A stretch of DNA of 64,000 bases, taken from assembly GCF_023715705.1 (NCBI RefSeq), contig NZ_JAMBOS010000006.1, positions 1 through 64,000 of the forward strand, given 5' to 3'. Positions 26,504 to 35,668 of the stretch are shown here, in pieces (the first letter of the stretch is position 1; each line of letters opens with the position of its first letter). This DNA comes from Halalkalibacter oceani. Its GTDB lineage: Bacteria > Bacillota > Bacilli > Bacillales > Bacillaceae_D. A program made the position numbers and the translations under genes. The notes beneath the pieces are model-generated. The model was not told where the DNA came from. It saw only the letters and a program-made list of their open reading frames with translations, and did not search any database.

Positions 26504-27361
26504 ATGACAAAACATCCGAAAAATGCCGATTTACATCTGCATTCAACCGCTTCAGACGGAGGGTATTCTCCGTCTGAATTAATGAAAAAATGCAGCCGGG
26601 CGGGCCTTGAAATCGTCGCCCTGACGGATCACGATACCGTCAGCGGGATTGACGAAGCGCGTCAGGCAGGACAGGAGCTTGGCATCACGGTCATTCCCGG
26701 CATTGAATTTTCCACTACATATCAAGGAAAGAGCATACATATCCTCGGCTATGCGTTCGATTGGAAGGATCGGGCGCTGCAGCTGATGCTTGCTGAGCAA
26801 AAAGAGCTGCGGCAGGAACGGCTGCACACGATGCTTGACAGACTCGCTGCTCTCGGTCTCAGGGTAACGCCGGAGCAGGTGCTGCGCTATGTCGATGGCG
26901 GAAGCGTCGGTCGGCCCCATCTCGCTAAGGCGTTAATTGATGCTGGCTATGTCGGATCAGTGGCCGAGGCGTTTGACCGTTATTTAGCTGAAGGCAAACC
27001 GGCCTATGTCGAGAAATCAAAGGAATTGTCGATCAAGGAAGCGATTAACTGGATTCATCAGACAGGTGGCATCGCTATTGTCGCCCATCCGCTTTATTAT
27101 GATAAAGATGAGGATATTAAAAGGTGGGTGTTGGAGTGGGGCCTTGATGGCATCGAAGTGTATCACCGTGATCATGATGATCAGGCGATCGCCCGTTATT
27201 GTGCTTTAGTGGAGGAGATTGAACGGGAGCAAAGGAAGACACTTTATGTGACCGGAGGCTCGGATTTTCATCATGAAGAATATGGCCGGGTGCCTGAGCC
27301 GCTCGGCGTGACCCGGCTCGATACCGGACTGGCCGAAAAAGTCGCCCGACTTTTGAAATAA
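26504..27361 (+). CDS. PHP-domain metal-dependent phosphoesterase (TrpH/RNase AM-like)
   Basis: 285 residues. PHP metal ligands are visible in ADLHLHSTASDG, LTDHDTVSG, PGIEFSTTY, IVAHPLYYD and GGSDFHHE. Related E. coli YciV acts as a 5'-3' exonuclease on RNA ends and on nucleoside 3',5'-bisphosphates; here the substrate is inferred only. The ATG at 26504 is preferred to an upstream start inside the previous gene. A terminator follows. Confidence 0.88.
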   Translation: MTKHPKNADLHLHSTASDGGYSPSELMKKCSRAGLEIVALTDHDTVSGIDEARQAGQELGITVIPGIEFSTTYQGKSIHILGYAFDWKDRALQLMLAEQKELRQERLHTMLDRLAALGLRVTPEQVLRYVDGGSVGRPHLAKALIDAGYVGSVAEAFDRYLAEGKPAYVEKSKELSIKEAINWIHQTGGIAIVAHPLYYDKDEDIKRWVLEWGLDGIEVYHRDHDDQAIARYCALVEEIEREQRKTLYVTGGSDFHHEEYGRVPEPLGVTRLDTGLAEKVARLLK

Positions 27362-27367
27362 AAGCCA

Positions 27368-27399
27368 GGATGCCTTGACGTGAGGCATCCTTGAGGTTT
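27368..27399 (+). terminator. PHP gene terminator
   Basis: GGATGCC pairs with GGCATCC around TTGACGTGA, followed by TTGAGGTTT. The T run is weak. Converging gene on the other side. Confidence 0.55.
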
Positions 27400-27416
27400 A
27401 TGCTGTCAGCTCCCAG

Positions 27417-28094
27417 TTACGCCTTTGGCGGCCGGCTGCTGCGTTCAATCGTACTTTCAATCTGAATGCCGCTCAGCGCCTGTCCCGCCAGGCTGTCGGC
27501 TTCTTTATTCTGATTGCGGTCAATGAGCTGATAATGTAAAATAAGGTCAAGCTTTTTGCTCAGCTGTTCGATCCGCTCGAGCCATGCAATATAGTGCTCT
27601 TCATAGCAGGGCCATTCTCCGGCCGCCTGATTGGCGACAATCATCGAATCGAGGTAAATCGTCACTTCCTGACGGGCTACATCCATGCTCTCCAGCTCCT
27701 GGATGCAGCGGTATAGAGCAGCGTACTCTGCTTCATTGTTATCCTGGAGTAGCTCAAGGCAGTCATTGAAACGCCGCCGCCAATGTGAATGATGCTGTTC
27801 ATAATAGATCGCAACGCCAATCCCGGCTTTTTTTGTTTCGCGATCATAGCCGCCGTCGATATAGGCTATGACGTCCTGCGGCTCTGTTTCCAGCTGCTTA
27901 AGAAAACGGAGAATTTCTTTTTTCGTCCAGCTCGATTCCTGCTGATCGTAAAAAACAACCTCTTTGAGCCGGCCTGTTTTTTCAAGGTCTTCCACGAGCT
28001 GAAGCGCTTCTTCAAGGCGCAGCCATTCCGACAGCAGCTCGAACTTTTTGCTTGTCTTGGCTGGCTGATAGTGGCATTCTACGCGAACTTTCAT
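27417..28094 (-). CDS. RNase H-like protein (YpeP/YpdQ-type)
   Basis: 225 residues. The N-terminal 75 residues are a small alpha/beta region, then an RNase H fold at about 78-210. Acidic active-site residues appear in AYIDGGYD, NNEAEYAAL, YLDSMIVANQ and NKEADSLA. Bacillar YpeP/YpdQ are similar, with YpeP-type proteins lacking clear RNase activity in tests as far as I recall. ATG 28094 sits eight bases after AAAGGG; starts at 28100 and 28103 are too close to it. Confidence 0.82.
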   Translation of the reverse strand: MKVRVECHYQPAKTSKKFELLSEWLRLEEALQLVEDLEKTGRLKEVVFYDQQESSWTKKEILRFLKQLETEPQDVIAYIDGGYDRETKKAGIGVAIYYEQHHSHWRRRFNDCLELLQDNNEAEYAALYRCIQELESMDVARQEVTIYLDSMIVANQAAGEWPCYEEHYIAWLERIEQLSKKLDLILHYQLIDRNQNKEADSLAGQALSGIQIESTIERSSRPPKA

Positions 28095-28271
28095 TGTCAT
28101 CACCCTTTATAGAAGAAAAGCGGCACGGCCGATTTTCTTCATAATAATTGCGAAATCATCTTATTCATGATAAGTTAAATTATCGAAATGTTACGTTTTT
28201 TTAGTAGTATGGATGGAGTGAAAAGAGAACATACGAAAAACAGATTCAATAGTAAAGGAGTTCGTACTGCA

Positions 28272-29180
28272 ATGCCGATTAAAATTCCCGATCATTTACC
28301 TGCTAAAGAGATATTAAATGCAGAAAATATTTTCGTCATGGACGAGAGCCGCGCTTACACTCAAGACATTCGTCCACTAAAGATTGTGATCTTAAATTTG
28401 ATGCCTGTCAAGGAGACGACTGAAACTCAATTGCTGCGCTTACTCGGTAACTCGCCATTGCAAGTGGAAGTCTCATTGCTTCACCCGGATACTCATGTTT
28501 CCAAAAACACCTCACATGAGCATCTGGCCTCCTTCTATAAAACGATTGATGAGATTAAGACGGAGCGCTTTGACGGCATGATCATCACCGGGGCGCCGAT
28601 TGAAAAGCTGGAGTTTGAAGATGTTGATTACTGGAATGAGCTGACCTCGATTATGGATTGGAGCGTCAACAATGTAACATCAACGATGCATATTTGCTGG
28701 GGAGCCCAGGCCGGGCTTTACCATCATTATGGCATAAAAAAATACCCGTTAGCCGAGAAAAAATTTGGCGTGTATACGCATACGATTGAGAAATCGAATG
28801 TCAAGCTGCTGCGGGGGTTCGATGATGAGTTTCTGGCGCCGCATTCCCGGCATACGGAAGTAAGGCGCGAGGATATCGAGAAGGTGAACGATCTTGAGTT
28901 GCTCAGCATGTCGGAAGAGGCCGGCGTGTATATCGTGGCTTCAAAAAACGGCAAGCAAATCTTTGTTACCGGGCATTCGGAATACGATGCCTGTACGTTG
29001 CAGGAGGAATACGAGCGCGATGTAACGAAAGGGATGGAAATCGACGTACCGGAAAATTACTTTCCTGAAAACAACGCTGAAAAACTGCCTAAATTGAGAT
29101 GGAGAGCGCACTCCAATCTTTTATTTTCGAACTGGCTCAATTATTATGTGTATCAGGAAACACCTTATCATTTGGAGTAG
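28272..29180 (+). CDS. metA: Homoserine O-acetyl/succinyltransferase
   Basis: First committed step of methionine synthesis, activating homoserine's hydroxyl. 302 residues, full length. The catalytic Cys142 is in [15 protein letters not shown]; the His/Glu pair lies in GHSEYD. Most MetA of bacilli use acetyl-CoA; the selectivity residue (Glu/Gly at the position before the catalytic region) was not assigned. ATG 28272 follows AAAGGAG at 11 bases. No S-box riboswitch was seen in the leader. Confidence 0.95.
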   Translation: MPIKIPDHLPAKEILNAENIFVMDESRAYTQDIRPLKIVILNLMPVKETTETQLLRLLGNSPLQVEVSLLHPDTHVSKNTSHEHLASFYKTIDEIKTERFDGMIITGAPIEKLEFEDVDYWNELTSIMDWSVNNVTSTMHICWGAQAGLYHHYGIKKYPLAEKKFGVYTHTIEKSNVKLLRGFDDEFLAPHSRHTEVRREDIEKVNDLELLSMSEEAGVYIVASKNGKQIFVTGHSEYDACTLQEEYERDVTKGMEIDVPENYFPENNAEKLPKLRWRAHSNLLFSNWLNYYVYQETPYHLE

Positions 29181-29193
29181 AGAAGCAAAAACA

Positions 29194-29242
29194 GAGGAGT
29201 CCGCGCGATCACTTTACCGAGAGCGCGGACTCCTCGTGTTTT
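29194..29242. terminator. Bidirectional terminator metA / HD-GYP gene
   Basis: GAGGAGTCCGCGC pairs perfectly with GCGCGGACTCCTC. It lies between converging genes; the HD-GYP stop codon is inside the loop. Confidence 0.8.
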
Positions 29243-30768
29243 GCCGGCTGACCGGCTTCCCTGCTTTTTTCTTTTAGCTGTTCCTGTTCCCGTAACCACT
29301 CTATAAAATAATCAACGTAGAGCTCATCCCATTGTGTTCCTTTTCCAGCTTCCAAAATCGTAATCGCTTTTTCCACGTCCATTCCTTTCCGGTACGGGCG
29401 GTCGGACGTCATTGCATCGTACGCGTCGGCGACAGCAAGGATTCTGCCGATTACCGGTATTTCTTTGCCGCTGAGCTGATCTGGATAGCCGCGCCCGTCC
29501 ATCCGCTCATGGTGGGAGCGGACACCCGGGAGATAGTCGGCCATCAGCTCAGGCGGCTGAATTTGCTTTAAGATCTCTTCGCCACGCACCGGATGCTCTT
29601 TAATAATGGTGAACTCCTCATCGGTCAGACGACCTTCCTTTAACAGGACGGCGTCGGGAATGGCGATTTTCCCAATATCATGCAGCAGGCCGGTTTTCTT
29701 GATCAGCGCGATTTTTTTAGCTGAAAAGCCCGCTTTGCGGCCGATTTCGACGGCGTACCGGGCGACGCGCTCCGAATGTCCTGCCGTATAGGCATCACGG
29801 GCGTCGAGGGCGGCGGCTAATGTCGAAAAAAAGCTTTCGTTCATTTTCCGGTTCATCACTTCCCGTTGCTCTAGCCCTTCGACCATATGATTAAAGCCTT
29901 CGGTAACGGTCGCGAACTCATCCGAATAAACTTCCCCAAGCCGCACGTCAAACTTTCCCTGCTCCACCTCATTCATCGTTTTTGTCAAGCGCGCTAATGG
30001 CGTCATAATGGTCGTATAGAGCAGCCATGCGCCGTACATTGACAGACAGATGCCGATGGCGAGCACAATCAGTGACCAGCTAATAAATTGCTCCATTGGC
30101 AAAGACGGGTTTTGTGAGAGCCGGAATTGAGTGGCGACGCTAAAAAGAAGCAGCGGAAAAGCTCCGATCAACAGAGCGCTCAATTGAAATTTCGTGCGGA
30201 TGGAGACGAGAACTTTGCCATGAAAGGATAATTTTTCTTGATACAGTTCCAAAGAAAGCTGTTGAAGTCGGAGCAGGACGGGTTCTACTGCCTGTGATGT
30301 TTTAAAATATTCAATCATGGCATGCATCGCGGAGATGAGCCCGGCACACAGGAGCGCATAAAACAAATAATCATAAGAGAAGGAAAGCTGACCTTTGCGA
30401 ATCGCCTGCCATGTTAAGAGAAGGGCGGGAATGCTTAATCCGAACAGATGGGGGCCCATTACCCTGAGCCCTGTCAGCATCGGGAAGCGGTGAGCTTGCT
30501 CGTATGCGGTTCTCAGTTGTTCTTTTGAGGGAACGGGGGTGTTGAACGCTTGTTGAATCGGCTTGCGGTCGCGTCGGTAAATCAGCCATTCGACGACAAG
30601 CATGATGAAAAAGGAGAGGATCACAATCCGCAGCAACACTGGAATATCGCCACGCTCAAGCTGAAGAGTCGTGGCAAACAGCACGCCACCCACCCCGATG
30701 ACAGAGATGATGGAGCTGATAAAATAGTATTTAAATAATTGCGTCACAAATGTTTGGTACGTACCCAT
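29209..30768 (-). CDS. Membrane HD-GYP phosphodiesterase with HAMP domain
   Basis: 519 residues, probable cyclic-di-GMP phosphodiesterase. Two groups of membrane helices (about 15-60 and 110-165, then 195-260) lead to a HAMP linker (LTKTMNEVEQGKFDVRLG) and an HD-GYP domain at about 310-490: HSERVARYA, LLHDIGKIAIPD with the metal HD, HPVRGEEIL, HHERMDGRGYP, and DAYDAMTSDRPYR. All family metal and GYP residues are present, so it is likely active. Divergent from the YkuI-like EAL gene. Confidence 0.9.
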   Translation of the reverse strand: MGTYQTFVTQLFKYYFISSIISVIGVGGVLFATTLQLERGDIPVLLRIVILSFFIMLVVEWLIYRRDRKPIQQAFNTPVPSKEQLRTAYEQAHRFPMLTGLRVMGPHLFGLSIPALLLTWQAIRKGQLSFSYDYLFYALLCAGLISAMHAMIEYFKTSQAVEPVLLRLQQLSLELYQEKLSFHGKVLVSIRTKFQLSALLIGAFPLLLFSVATQFRLSQNPSLPMEQFISWSLIVLAIGICLSMYGAWLLYTTIMTPLARLTKTMNEVEQGKFDVRLGEVYSDEFATVTEGFNHMVEGLEQREVMNRKMNESFFSTLAAALDARDAYTAGHSERVARYAVEIGRKAGFSAKKIALIKKTGLLHDIGKIAIPDAVLLKEGRLTDEEFTIIKEHPVRGEEILKQIQPPELMADYLPGVRSHHERMDGRGYPDQLSGKEIPVIGRILAVADAYDAMTSDRPYRKGMDVEKAITILEAGKGTQWDELYVDYFIEWLREQEQLKEKSREAGQPAKHEESALSVK

Positions 30769-30873
30769 GTGCGGCTCGGCCTCTTTCTTGAAAGTGATTG
30801 ATAGTATCTATTGTAAAGCGCCGGGCGTTATGGAACAATCCCTTTTCTGAAACGTTCTAATTTTGTCACGCCG

Positions 30874-30903
30874 TTCACCGTTTTTTTAAAGCTGTGATAT
30901 AAT
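30874..30903 (+). promoter_or_regulatory. Candidate promoter of ykuI-like gene
   Basis: TTCACC (30874-30879) and TATAAT (30898-30903) are separated by 18 bases, 33 bases before the start codon. Confidence 0.5.
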
Positions 30904-30936
30904 TAAAAGGCAAGGGTTTGTTAGGGAGGTGGATGA

Positions 30937-32154
30937 ATGGATCCATTAGATGTCATGATGAACAAACAGCTGATCAGGCCGTATTTTCAGCCGATTATCA
31001 GTGCGGATAAGCAGCTGGTCGTCGGGTATGACGTATTGGCAAAGCTGGAGACAGACGAGGGCGTAAAAGGCTTTGACGATCTTCTGGAAGATAAAAGTAT
31101 CCCCGATGAATATAGATTGGAATTAAACGAATATCTACAGCGGGGCGCGCTGGACGTTTTTGTGACCACCGATCAAACGTCGACATTGTTTTTTGCCTAT
31201 GATATTGAACTGTTGTATAAAGATAATGCGGAGACGTTCATCCGTTGTCTTGAATCGTATCAGCAGTATGATCTGAATCACCACCAGATCGTCCTGAAGC
31301 TAAAGGAAAGCGAAATCGTGGAACGGATCAGTGAATACAAGCATTTTTTCGCCTATATACAAAGCACGGGTATCAGAATCGCCATTGACGAGGTGGGAAA
31401 AACAGGCAGCTATTTGGACCGGATCGCGATGTTAAAACCGAATATCGTCAAGGTGAATGTCGCTTTTTTGGATGAGGACGCGCTGCCTCATCTGTATCGT
31501 GAAGTTCATCATTCCTTATCGATGCTTTCCCGCAAAATCGGGGCGACGCTGCTGTTTGACGGAATAACGAATTTTAATCAGCTCAATTATGCCTGGAGAA
31601 ATGGCGGCCGCTATTATCAGGGCTCGTATTTGCAAGGGGAGAAGGCTGACTTTGTGGAAGCGGACTGCTGCAAGGAAAAAATGCAAAAAGAATTTCAGCA
31701 TTTTATTGTGTATGAGCGCAAAAAGATGGAAGCTCAGCTGGCATTAACGAATGAATTAAACCAGCAGCTGAAGCAGGTCATGAAAATGATGAATCCCGAA
31801 GATACATATGACGAAATGATTATGAAAGTGGCAAAAGAATGCGACGGGTACGCGTTTCGGGTGTATCTTTGCAATGCGGAGGGCTTCCAGCAATCGTCGA
31901 ATGCTGAAAAGAATGCAGAGAAAAGCTGGGTGCTTCGTGAGGAAGGGCGCTTTAAAAATTGGAGCTGGCGTCCGTATTTTTTAGAAAATATTGTACGAAT
32001 GAATATTGAAAAGAGAGGCTTTCTTTCGGATCTGTACACGGATATTGACCGAGATGAACGAATACGGACCTATTCCTATCCGATTTCAGAGGACCTTTAT
32101 TTGTTTCTTGATATTCCTTACGATTATTTATTTGAACAGGAAGGCTTGCTGTAA
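30937..32154 (+). CDS. ykuI: YkuI-like EAL-domain protein
   Basis: 405 residues, collinear with B. subtilis YkuI. The EAL domain covers about residues 1-250; the EAL-motif position reads VGYDVLAKLE with Asp in place of the metal-binding Glu, which suggests it binds rather than cleaves c-di-GMP. Family landmarks are YFQPIIS, KPNIVKVNV and GGRYYQGSYL. A C-terminal PAS-like YkuI_C domain includes FRVYLCNAEG and NWSWRPYFLENI. In B. subtilis YkuI influences exopolysaccharide or zinc-related traits. It faces an HD-GYP gene. Confidence 0.88.
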   Translation: MDPLDVMMNKQLIRPYFQPIISADKQLVVGYDVLAKLETDEGVKGFDDLLEDKSIPDEYRLELNEYLQRGALDVFVTTDQTSTLFFAYDIELLYKDNAETFIRCLESYQQYDLNHHQIVLKLKESEIVERISEYKHFFAYIQSTGIRIAIDEVGKTGSYLDRIAMLKPNIVKVNVAFLDEDALPHLYREVHHSLSMLSRKIGATLLFDGITNFNQLNYAWRNGGRYYQGSYLQGEKADFVEADCCKEKMQKEFQHFIVYERKKMEAQLALTNELNQQLKQVMKMMNPEDTYDEMIMKVAKECDGYAFRVYLCNAEGFQQSSNAEKNAEKSWVLREEGRFKNWSWRPYFLENIVRMNIEKRGFLSDLYTDIDRDERIRTYSYPISEDLYLFLDIPYDYLFEQEGLL

Positions 32155-32216
32155 AGCAGGTCTTTTATGCTATTAAGCGCCAGGGCAAACATAGAAACAG
32201 ATAACAAGCCTTGCAA

Positions 32217-32247
32217 GGGTGCTGGAGCGGCTTTTCCGTGCAAGGCT
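32217..32247. terminator. Hairpin between converging ykuI and yppG-like genes
   Basis: AGCCTTGCA pairs with TGCAAGGCT. It has no clear T run, so a terminator role is tentative. Confidence 0.35.
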
Positions 32248-32290
32248 CACTCGGACACTGACTGCGTTTATCAGGTGAAAGAGATGCGTA

Positions 32291-32593
32291 TTATTTCTTC
32301 AAAAAAAAGCTGCCAATCTGTTTGACGATCGGGCTGACCTGGCTTACGGTTTTCACAACTTGATCAACAGTTTGGACGGTCCGGCCGACATCAAAGCTGC
32401 CGTCTTCACCGATGAAGGCTGATTTTAAAAATGAAGTCTTCTTCGGTTTATAGCCAAAGGCTTGAGATGATGGGTTCATTTGCTGCATATATTGTTGGTA
32501 GGGACGTCCGGGCCGTTGGTGCGGCGGGAATGGATACGGATGGTGGCCGTACTGGTAAGGCGGCATTTGTCGGTTACGCTGCCGTGGAAACAT
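32291..32593 (-). CDS. YppG-like Pro/Tyr-rich protein
   Basis: 100 residues. The first half is rich in Pro, Tyr, Gln and His (PPYQYGHHPYPFPPHQRPG), typical of spore coat-associated low-complexity proteins; the second half has SFLKSAFIGEDGSFDVGRTV and ends in IGSFFLKK. Bacillar YppG proteins share this build. ATG 32593 follows AAAGGAGGAACAAAC; the in-frame start 24 bases upstream includes the binding site itself. Confidence 0.65.
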   Translation of the reverse strand: MFPRQRNRQMPPYQYGHHPYPFPPHQRPGRPYQQYMQQMNPSSQAFGYKPKKTSFLKSAFIGEDGSFDVGRTVQTVDQVVKTVSQVSPIVKQIGSFFLKK

Positions 32594-32606
32594 GTTTGTT
32601 CCTCCT

Positions 32607-33038
32607 TTACGAATCAATTGAGATCGGCTTGCGCTTTGTTGGGATCACAATGCGCAGCAATCCGTTTTTATAGCTGGCTTTGACGCTTTTCTCATCAATG
32701 TAGAACGGAACCGGAATCGTCCGCTGGCGAATTTGGGTTTGTGAGTGGCGTTTGGTCACACCTTTTGTATCATCAGCGTACTCGGTATGTTCTTCATTAT
32801 TAATTTGAATCCGGATGGATTGTCGATAGATGTCAAGCTGAATTTGCCGTTTGTCTATTCCGGGCAATTCAGCTTCAGCGATCCAATGCTCCTGGTCTTC
32901 GCTGATGCGAACCGGAATCGGAGCAAGGAACAACGGATGATCGTGTAATTGCTGATATGTGTTAGTAAAGAAATCATCAATCGATTTTAAAATATCATGA
33001 TAGCCATGACTTTTTTTGGACTCGCGTTGCTCAGACAT
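32607..33038 (-). CDS. Hsp20 small heat-shock protein (YocM-like)
   Basis: 143 residues. Alpha-crystallin domain at about 47-140 (VRISEDQEHWIAEAELPGID, KRQIQLDIYRQSIRIQ, NGLLRIVIPTKRKP). ATP-independent holdase chaperone; YocM in B. subtilis is salt-stress linked. ATG 33038 is preceded by GGAGGGACGG. Probably leads into the YppG-like gene 14 bases downstream. Confidence 0.85.
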   Translation of the reverse strand: MSEQRESKKSHGYHDILKSIDDFFTNTYQQLHDHPLFLAPIPVRISEDQEHWIAEAELPGIDKRQIQLDIYRQSIRIQINNEEHTEYADDTKGVTKRHSQTQIRQRTIPVPFYIDEKSVKASYKNGLLRIVIPTKRKPISIDS

Positions 33039-33180
33039 GTCCGTCCCTCCTCCTGTGTGCGTGTTGTTACTATATCCATATGTGGAGGTTCGATAAATGT
33101 GCATGCCGTCAGCGGATTCAGCGGCCCTAATTCAACAGGAAAACCCGTTGTTATCTTTTCTTAACGAAAGGAGATTGTCT

Positions 33181-34101
33181 GTGATTATTGATACGCATTG
33201 CGATGCTTTATTAAAGCTGTGGGAGCAGCCGAACCGTTCCTTTTTCGACTCAGCAGAAATCGATACGAACGCCAGCCGGCTAAAGGCAGGGAATGTCCAG
33301 GTTCAGCTGTTTGCAATTTTTGTCGAACCGTGGATCAAGCAGGAGCAAAAATTCCAGGTGGTGCTCGAGCAAATTTCGCTTTTTCACGAGAAGATTATTT
33401 CCCCGTATCCATTTATGCGCCATATTACAAAGTGGAGCGAACTGGATGAGCTGCAGGACGGTGAAATCGGAGCAGTATTAACGCTGGAAGGACTTGATCC
33501 GATCGGTGATGATCTGACGAAGCTGTCGATTTTGCTCCAGCTTGGTGTGTTATCAGTCGGATTGACCTGGAATCAGGCCAATCTCTGCGCAGACGGCGTC
33601 GGCGAGCCGCGCGGGGCCGGGCTGTCGCTGCTCGGCAAAGAGGTAGTCGAGCTACATAATAAGAAGCAGATAGTAACGGATGTCTCGCATTTGAGCATCC
33701 GGGGCTTTTGGGATGTGATCGAGTTAGCCGATTATCCGATTGCCAGTCATTCCAATGCCTATAAGCTGTGCGCACACCGCCGAAACCTGCTGGACGAACA
33801 AATTTGCGCTCTTGTTAAGCGTGACGGCTTTATCGGGCTTGTCTTTCACCCGCTCTTTCTGACGGAGAAGGAGCAGGCGACGATAGATGATGTTCTGCGT
33901 CATGTCGAACACATGTGTGACCTCGGGGCAAGCCGTCATATCGGCTTCGGTTCGGATTTTGACGGGATTGATGTTTATGTCGATCAATTGAAGCATAGCG
34001 GGCACTATGGTAAACTGGTCAATGAATTGGAAAAACACTATTCTGCTACAGTTGTCAAAGGTTTTCTCGGGGATAACTTCAGAAGGACGGTTCCAAAATA
34101 A
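33181..34101 (+). CDS. Membrane dipeptidase family (M19) metalloenzyme
   Basis: 306 residues of the renal dipeptidase fold. Metal ligands: IDTHCDALL (His/Asp), the carboxylate in LTLEGLDPIGDD, and later ASHSNAYKLCAHRRNL and GFGSDFDGID. It likely hydrolyses dipeptides, possibly with D-residues. GTG 33181 lies after GAAAGGAG; the open frame extends upstream to 33097 without support. The HesB-like selenoprotein gene follows 27 bases downstream. Confidence 0.88.
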   Translation: MIIDTHCDALLKLWEQPNRSFFDSAEIDTNASRLKAGNVQVQLFAIFVEPWIKQEQKFQVVLEQISLFHEKIISPYPFMRHITKWSELDELQDGEIGAVLTLEGLDPIGDDLTKLSILLQLGVLSVGLTWNQANLCADGVGEPRGAGLSLLGKEVVELHNKKQIVTDVSHLSIRGFWDVIELADYPIASHSNAYKLCAHRRNLLDEQICALVKRDGFIGLVFHPLFLTEKEQATIDDVLRHVEHMCDLGASRHIGFGSDFDGIDVYVDQLKHSGHYGKLVNELEKHYSATVVKGFLGDNFRRTVPK

Positions 34102-34128
34102 AATAGAATAAAGTGAGGTGGCACTGCA

Positions 34129-34407
34129 TTGAACATAACAGATAAAGCACGCGACTTTGTGAAAAGCACGATGGAAGAGCACGGCATCTCTACAATCCGG
34201 GTCGTTTTCGCAGGCATGGGCTGAGGAGGTCCAAAGCTTGGACTGGCTCTGGATGAGCCGGCAGAAACCGATGTAAGGGAAACGATTAATGGGATTGAAG
34301 TTGCGATAGAAGCAGGAGTAGTAGAGAGTGTCCGGACAGTTACTCTTGACTATCAGGAAACAGACGGTGGTGGCGGTCTTGTCATTGTCGGACAGGACCA
34401 ATGCTAA
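34129..34407 (+). CDS. HesB/IscA-like selenoprotein (Sec32 via TGA)
   Basis: 92 residues if the TGA at 34222-34224 is read as selenocysteine. Starts TTG 34129 after AAGTGAGGTGG. The segment RVVFAGMGUGGPKLGLAL aligns with the HesB/IscA cluster motif, with Sec where the family has Cys. The frame continues 61 codons past the TGA to TAA with conserved text (AETDVRETINGIEVAIE, GGGGLVIVGQDQC), so it is not a random stop. The C-terminal Cys91 matches the family's terminal Cys region. HesB-like proteins with Sec have been reported in bacterial selenoproteome surveys. Role: probable Fe-S or redox protein. Confidence 0.9.
34222..34243 (+). promoter_or_regulatory. TGA codon with SECIS-like hairpin
   Basis: After the TGA and four bases, GTCCAA (34229-34234) pairs perfectly with TTGGAC (34238-34243) over an AGC loop. 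Spacing directly after the UGA suits a bacterial SECIS recognised by SelB. The selD hairpin also begins GGTCC. Confidence 0.6.
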
Positions 34408-34895
34408 CAATAACCGTCACAACTGAATGATGGGGAATCAGAGAAAGAGGCAGGAACCAAAAGTCAGGTTTGGAATGAAACGATGGACTGGCAGAAGACA
34501 GCCGGTTCATACCGATTTTTATCAGCAGGTTCAGACTTCGTTCGCTGCTTTAGAAGGCTGGGACAAAAGGGTGTTTTTCCCCCTTTTGCCCAGCCTTTTC
34601 TCAATGTGCGGACTTGCCGTGTGTGGAGCTATTACCGAGGCGTTGTCTTAAGCTCCTTTTCCTCTTTTCGTTCCAATGGAATCGAAAATTTACACAGTTT
34701 TTGAAAGTGTATTACAACCCTTCCTTTCCGCGGTGGAATAACAAGGTTTTTGGCGTCTTCTTTCTTTCATATATTTTCATATTAAAGCTTGTTAGTGGCG
34801 AAGCTGGCGGAGGAAGCGACTGCTCGCGGTGTAAGGAGATGTCATTTGTGTTACAATAGCTAAAGGTTTTGATAAGGAAGGGGATTGAGAAAAAT
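34408..34895. other. Gap between selenoprotein and foldase-like gene
   Basis: A 74-codon open frame from an ATG at 34427 runs straight through the terminator at 34554-34600 and is not credible as written. Another frame of the first 120 bases is also open. The rest is AT-rich and holds only short open frames. A TTACAAT element near 34852 may belong to the downstream gene. Confidence 0.4.
34554..34600 (+). terminator. Terminator downstream of HesB-like selenoprotein
   Basis: AAGGCTGGGACAAAAGGG pairs with CCCTTTTGCCCAGCCTT around TGTTTTTCC, followed by TTCTC. Confidence 0.8.
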
Positions 34896-35660
34896 ATGAA
34901 AAAGATGTTTATGATTTTTGGGACTGGCCTACTGGCTCTCAGTCTGGCAGCATGTGGTGGAGACTCGGAACAACAAGCCGATACCCCGGAGGAAGATGTA
35001 GCAGAGACAGATCAACAGGCTCCGGAGAACGAAGAAGCTGCACAGGATCCTCAATCAGTCCTTGATACGGAGAATATTCCCGACGTCATCGCAACAGTAA
35101 ATGGCGAGGATATCAATAAGGATATTTATGTTGCTTCCCTGGAGCAGCAGGCCAACCTTTTGTTGGCGCAAGGGATTGAGCTTGAAAGCGAAGAAGCCGC
35201 CGGTTATCTTGAAATGCTTGAAGAGCAGCTGCTTCAGCAAATCATTAATGAGCGGATGATTATCCAGGCAGCGGATAACGAAGGAATTGAAGCGACGGAC
35301 GAAGAAATTGACGCCGAGCTTGAATTGATCACTTCTCAATTTGAATCGGAGGAGCAGCTTCAGGAGGTTCTTGATGAGCAAGGTGTGACGATGGAAGAAT
35401 TACGCTCTGATATTTCCGATTTTGTGAAGCGTGATAAATATGTTGAAGCTCACACAACGACCGAGGAAGTATCGGAAGAAGAGCTTCAGGCTGCTTACGA
35501 TGAATTAGCGGAAATGGCCGGAGAAGACGGAGGACTTCCGACATTCGAAGAATATCGTGAAGAGCTTCAGGCTCAACTGCAAAGTGAAAAGCAGCAGGAA
35601 CAGCTTTCACAGATTATCGAAGATTTACGGGCGGAAAGCGACATTACGATTCATATTTAA
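34896..35660 (+). CDS. SurA-N-like foldase lipoprotein without PPIase domain
   Basis: 254-residue lipoprotein. Signal peptide with lipobox LAAC, Cys20 acylated, then a 35-residue acidic linker. The rest is the helical SurA N-terminal/PrsA chaperone type: VIATVNGEDINKDIYVASL, QQIINERMIIQAADNEGIEATDEEID, and a C-terminal helix. The parvulin domain of PrsA is missing. Likely holds exported proteins for folding on the outer face of the membrane. ATG 34896 follows AAGGAAGGGGATTG. Highly acidic, as in salt- or alkali-adapted bacilli. Confidence 0.82.
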   Translation: MKKMFMIFGTGLLALSLAACGGDSEQQADTPEEDVAETDQQAPENEEAAQDPQSVLDTENIPDVIATVNGEDINKDIYVASLEQQANLLLAQGIELESEEAAGYLEMLEEQLLQQIINERMIIQAADNEGIEATDEEIDAELELITSQFESEEQLQEVLDEQGVTMEELRSDISDFVKRDKYVEAHTTTEEVSEEELQAAYDELAEMAGEDGGLPTFEEYREELQAQLQSEKQQEQLSQIIEDLRAESDITIHI

Positions 35661-35668
35661 CAGTGCAA

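Noticed and set aside
28104-28271. Possible SAM riboswitch before metA
   Set aside because: None of the conserved S-box core sequences are present; no terminator is found in the leader.
34427-34651. Open reading frame of 74 codons after the HesB-like gene
   Set aside because: It passes through a strong terminator hairpin and has no similarity. Kept only as a note in the gap entry.
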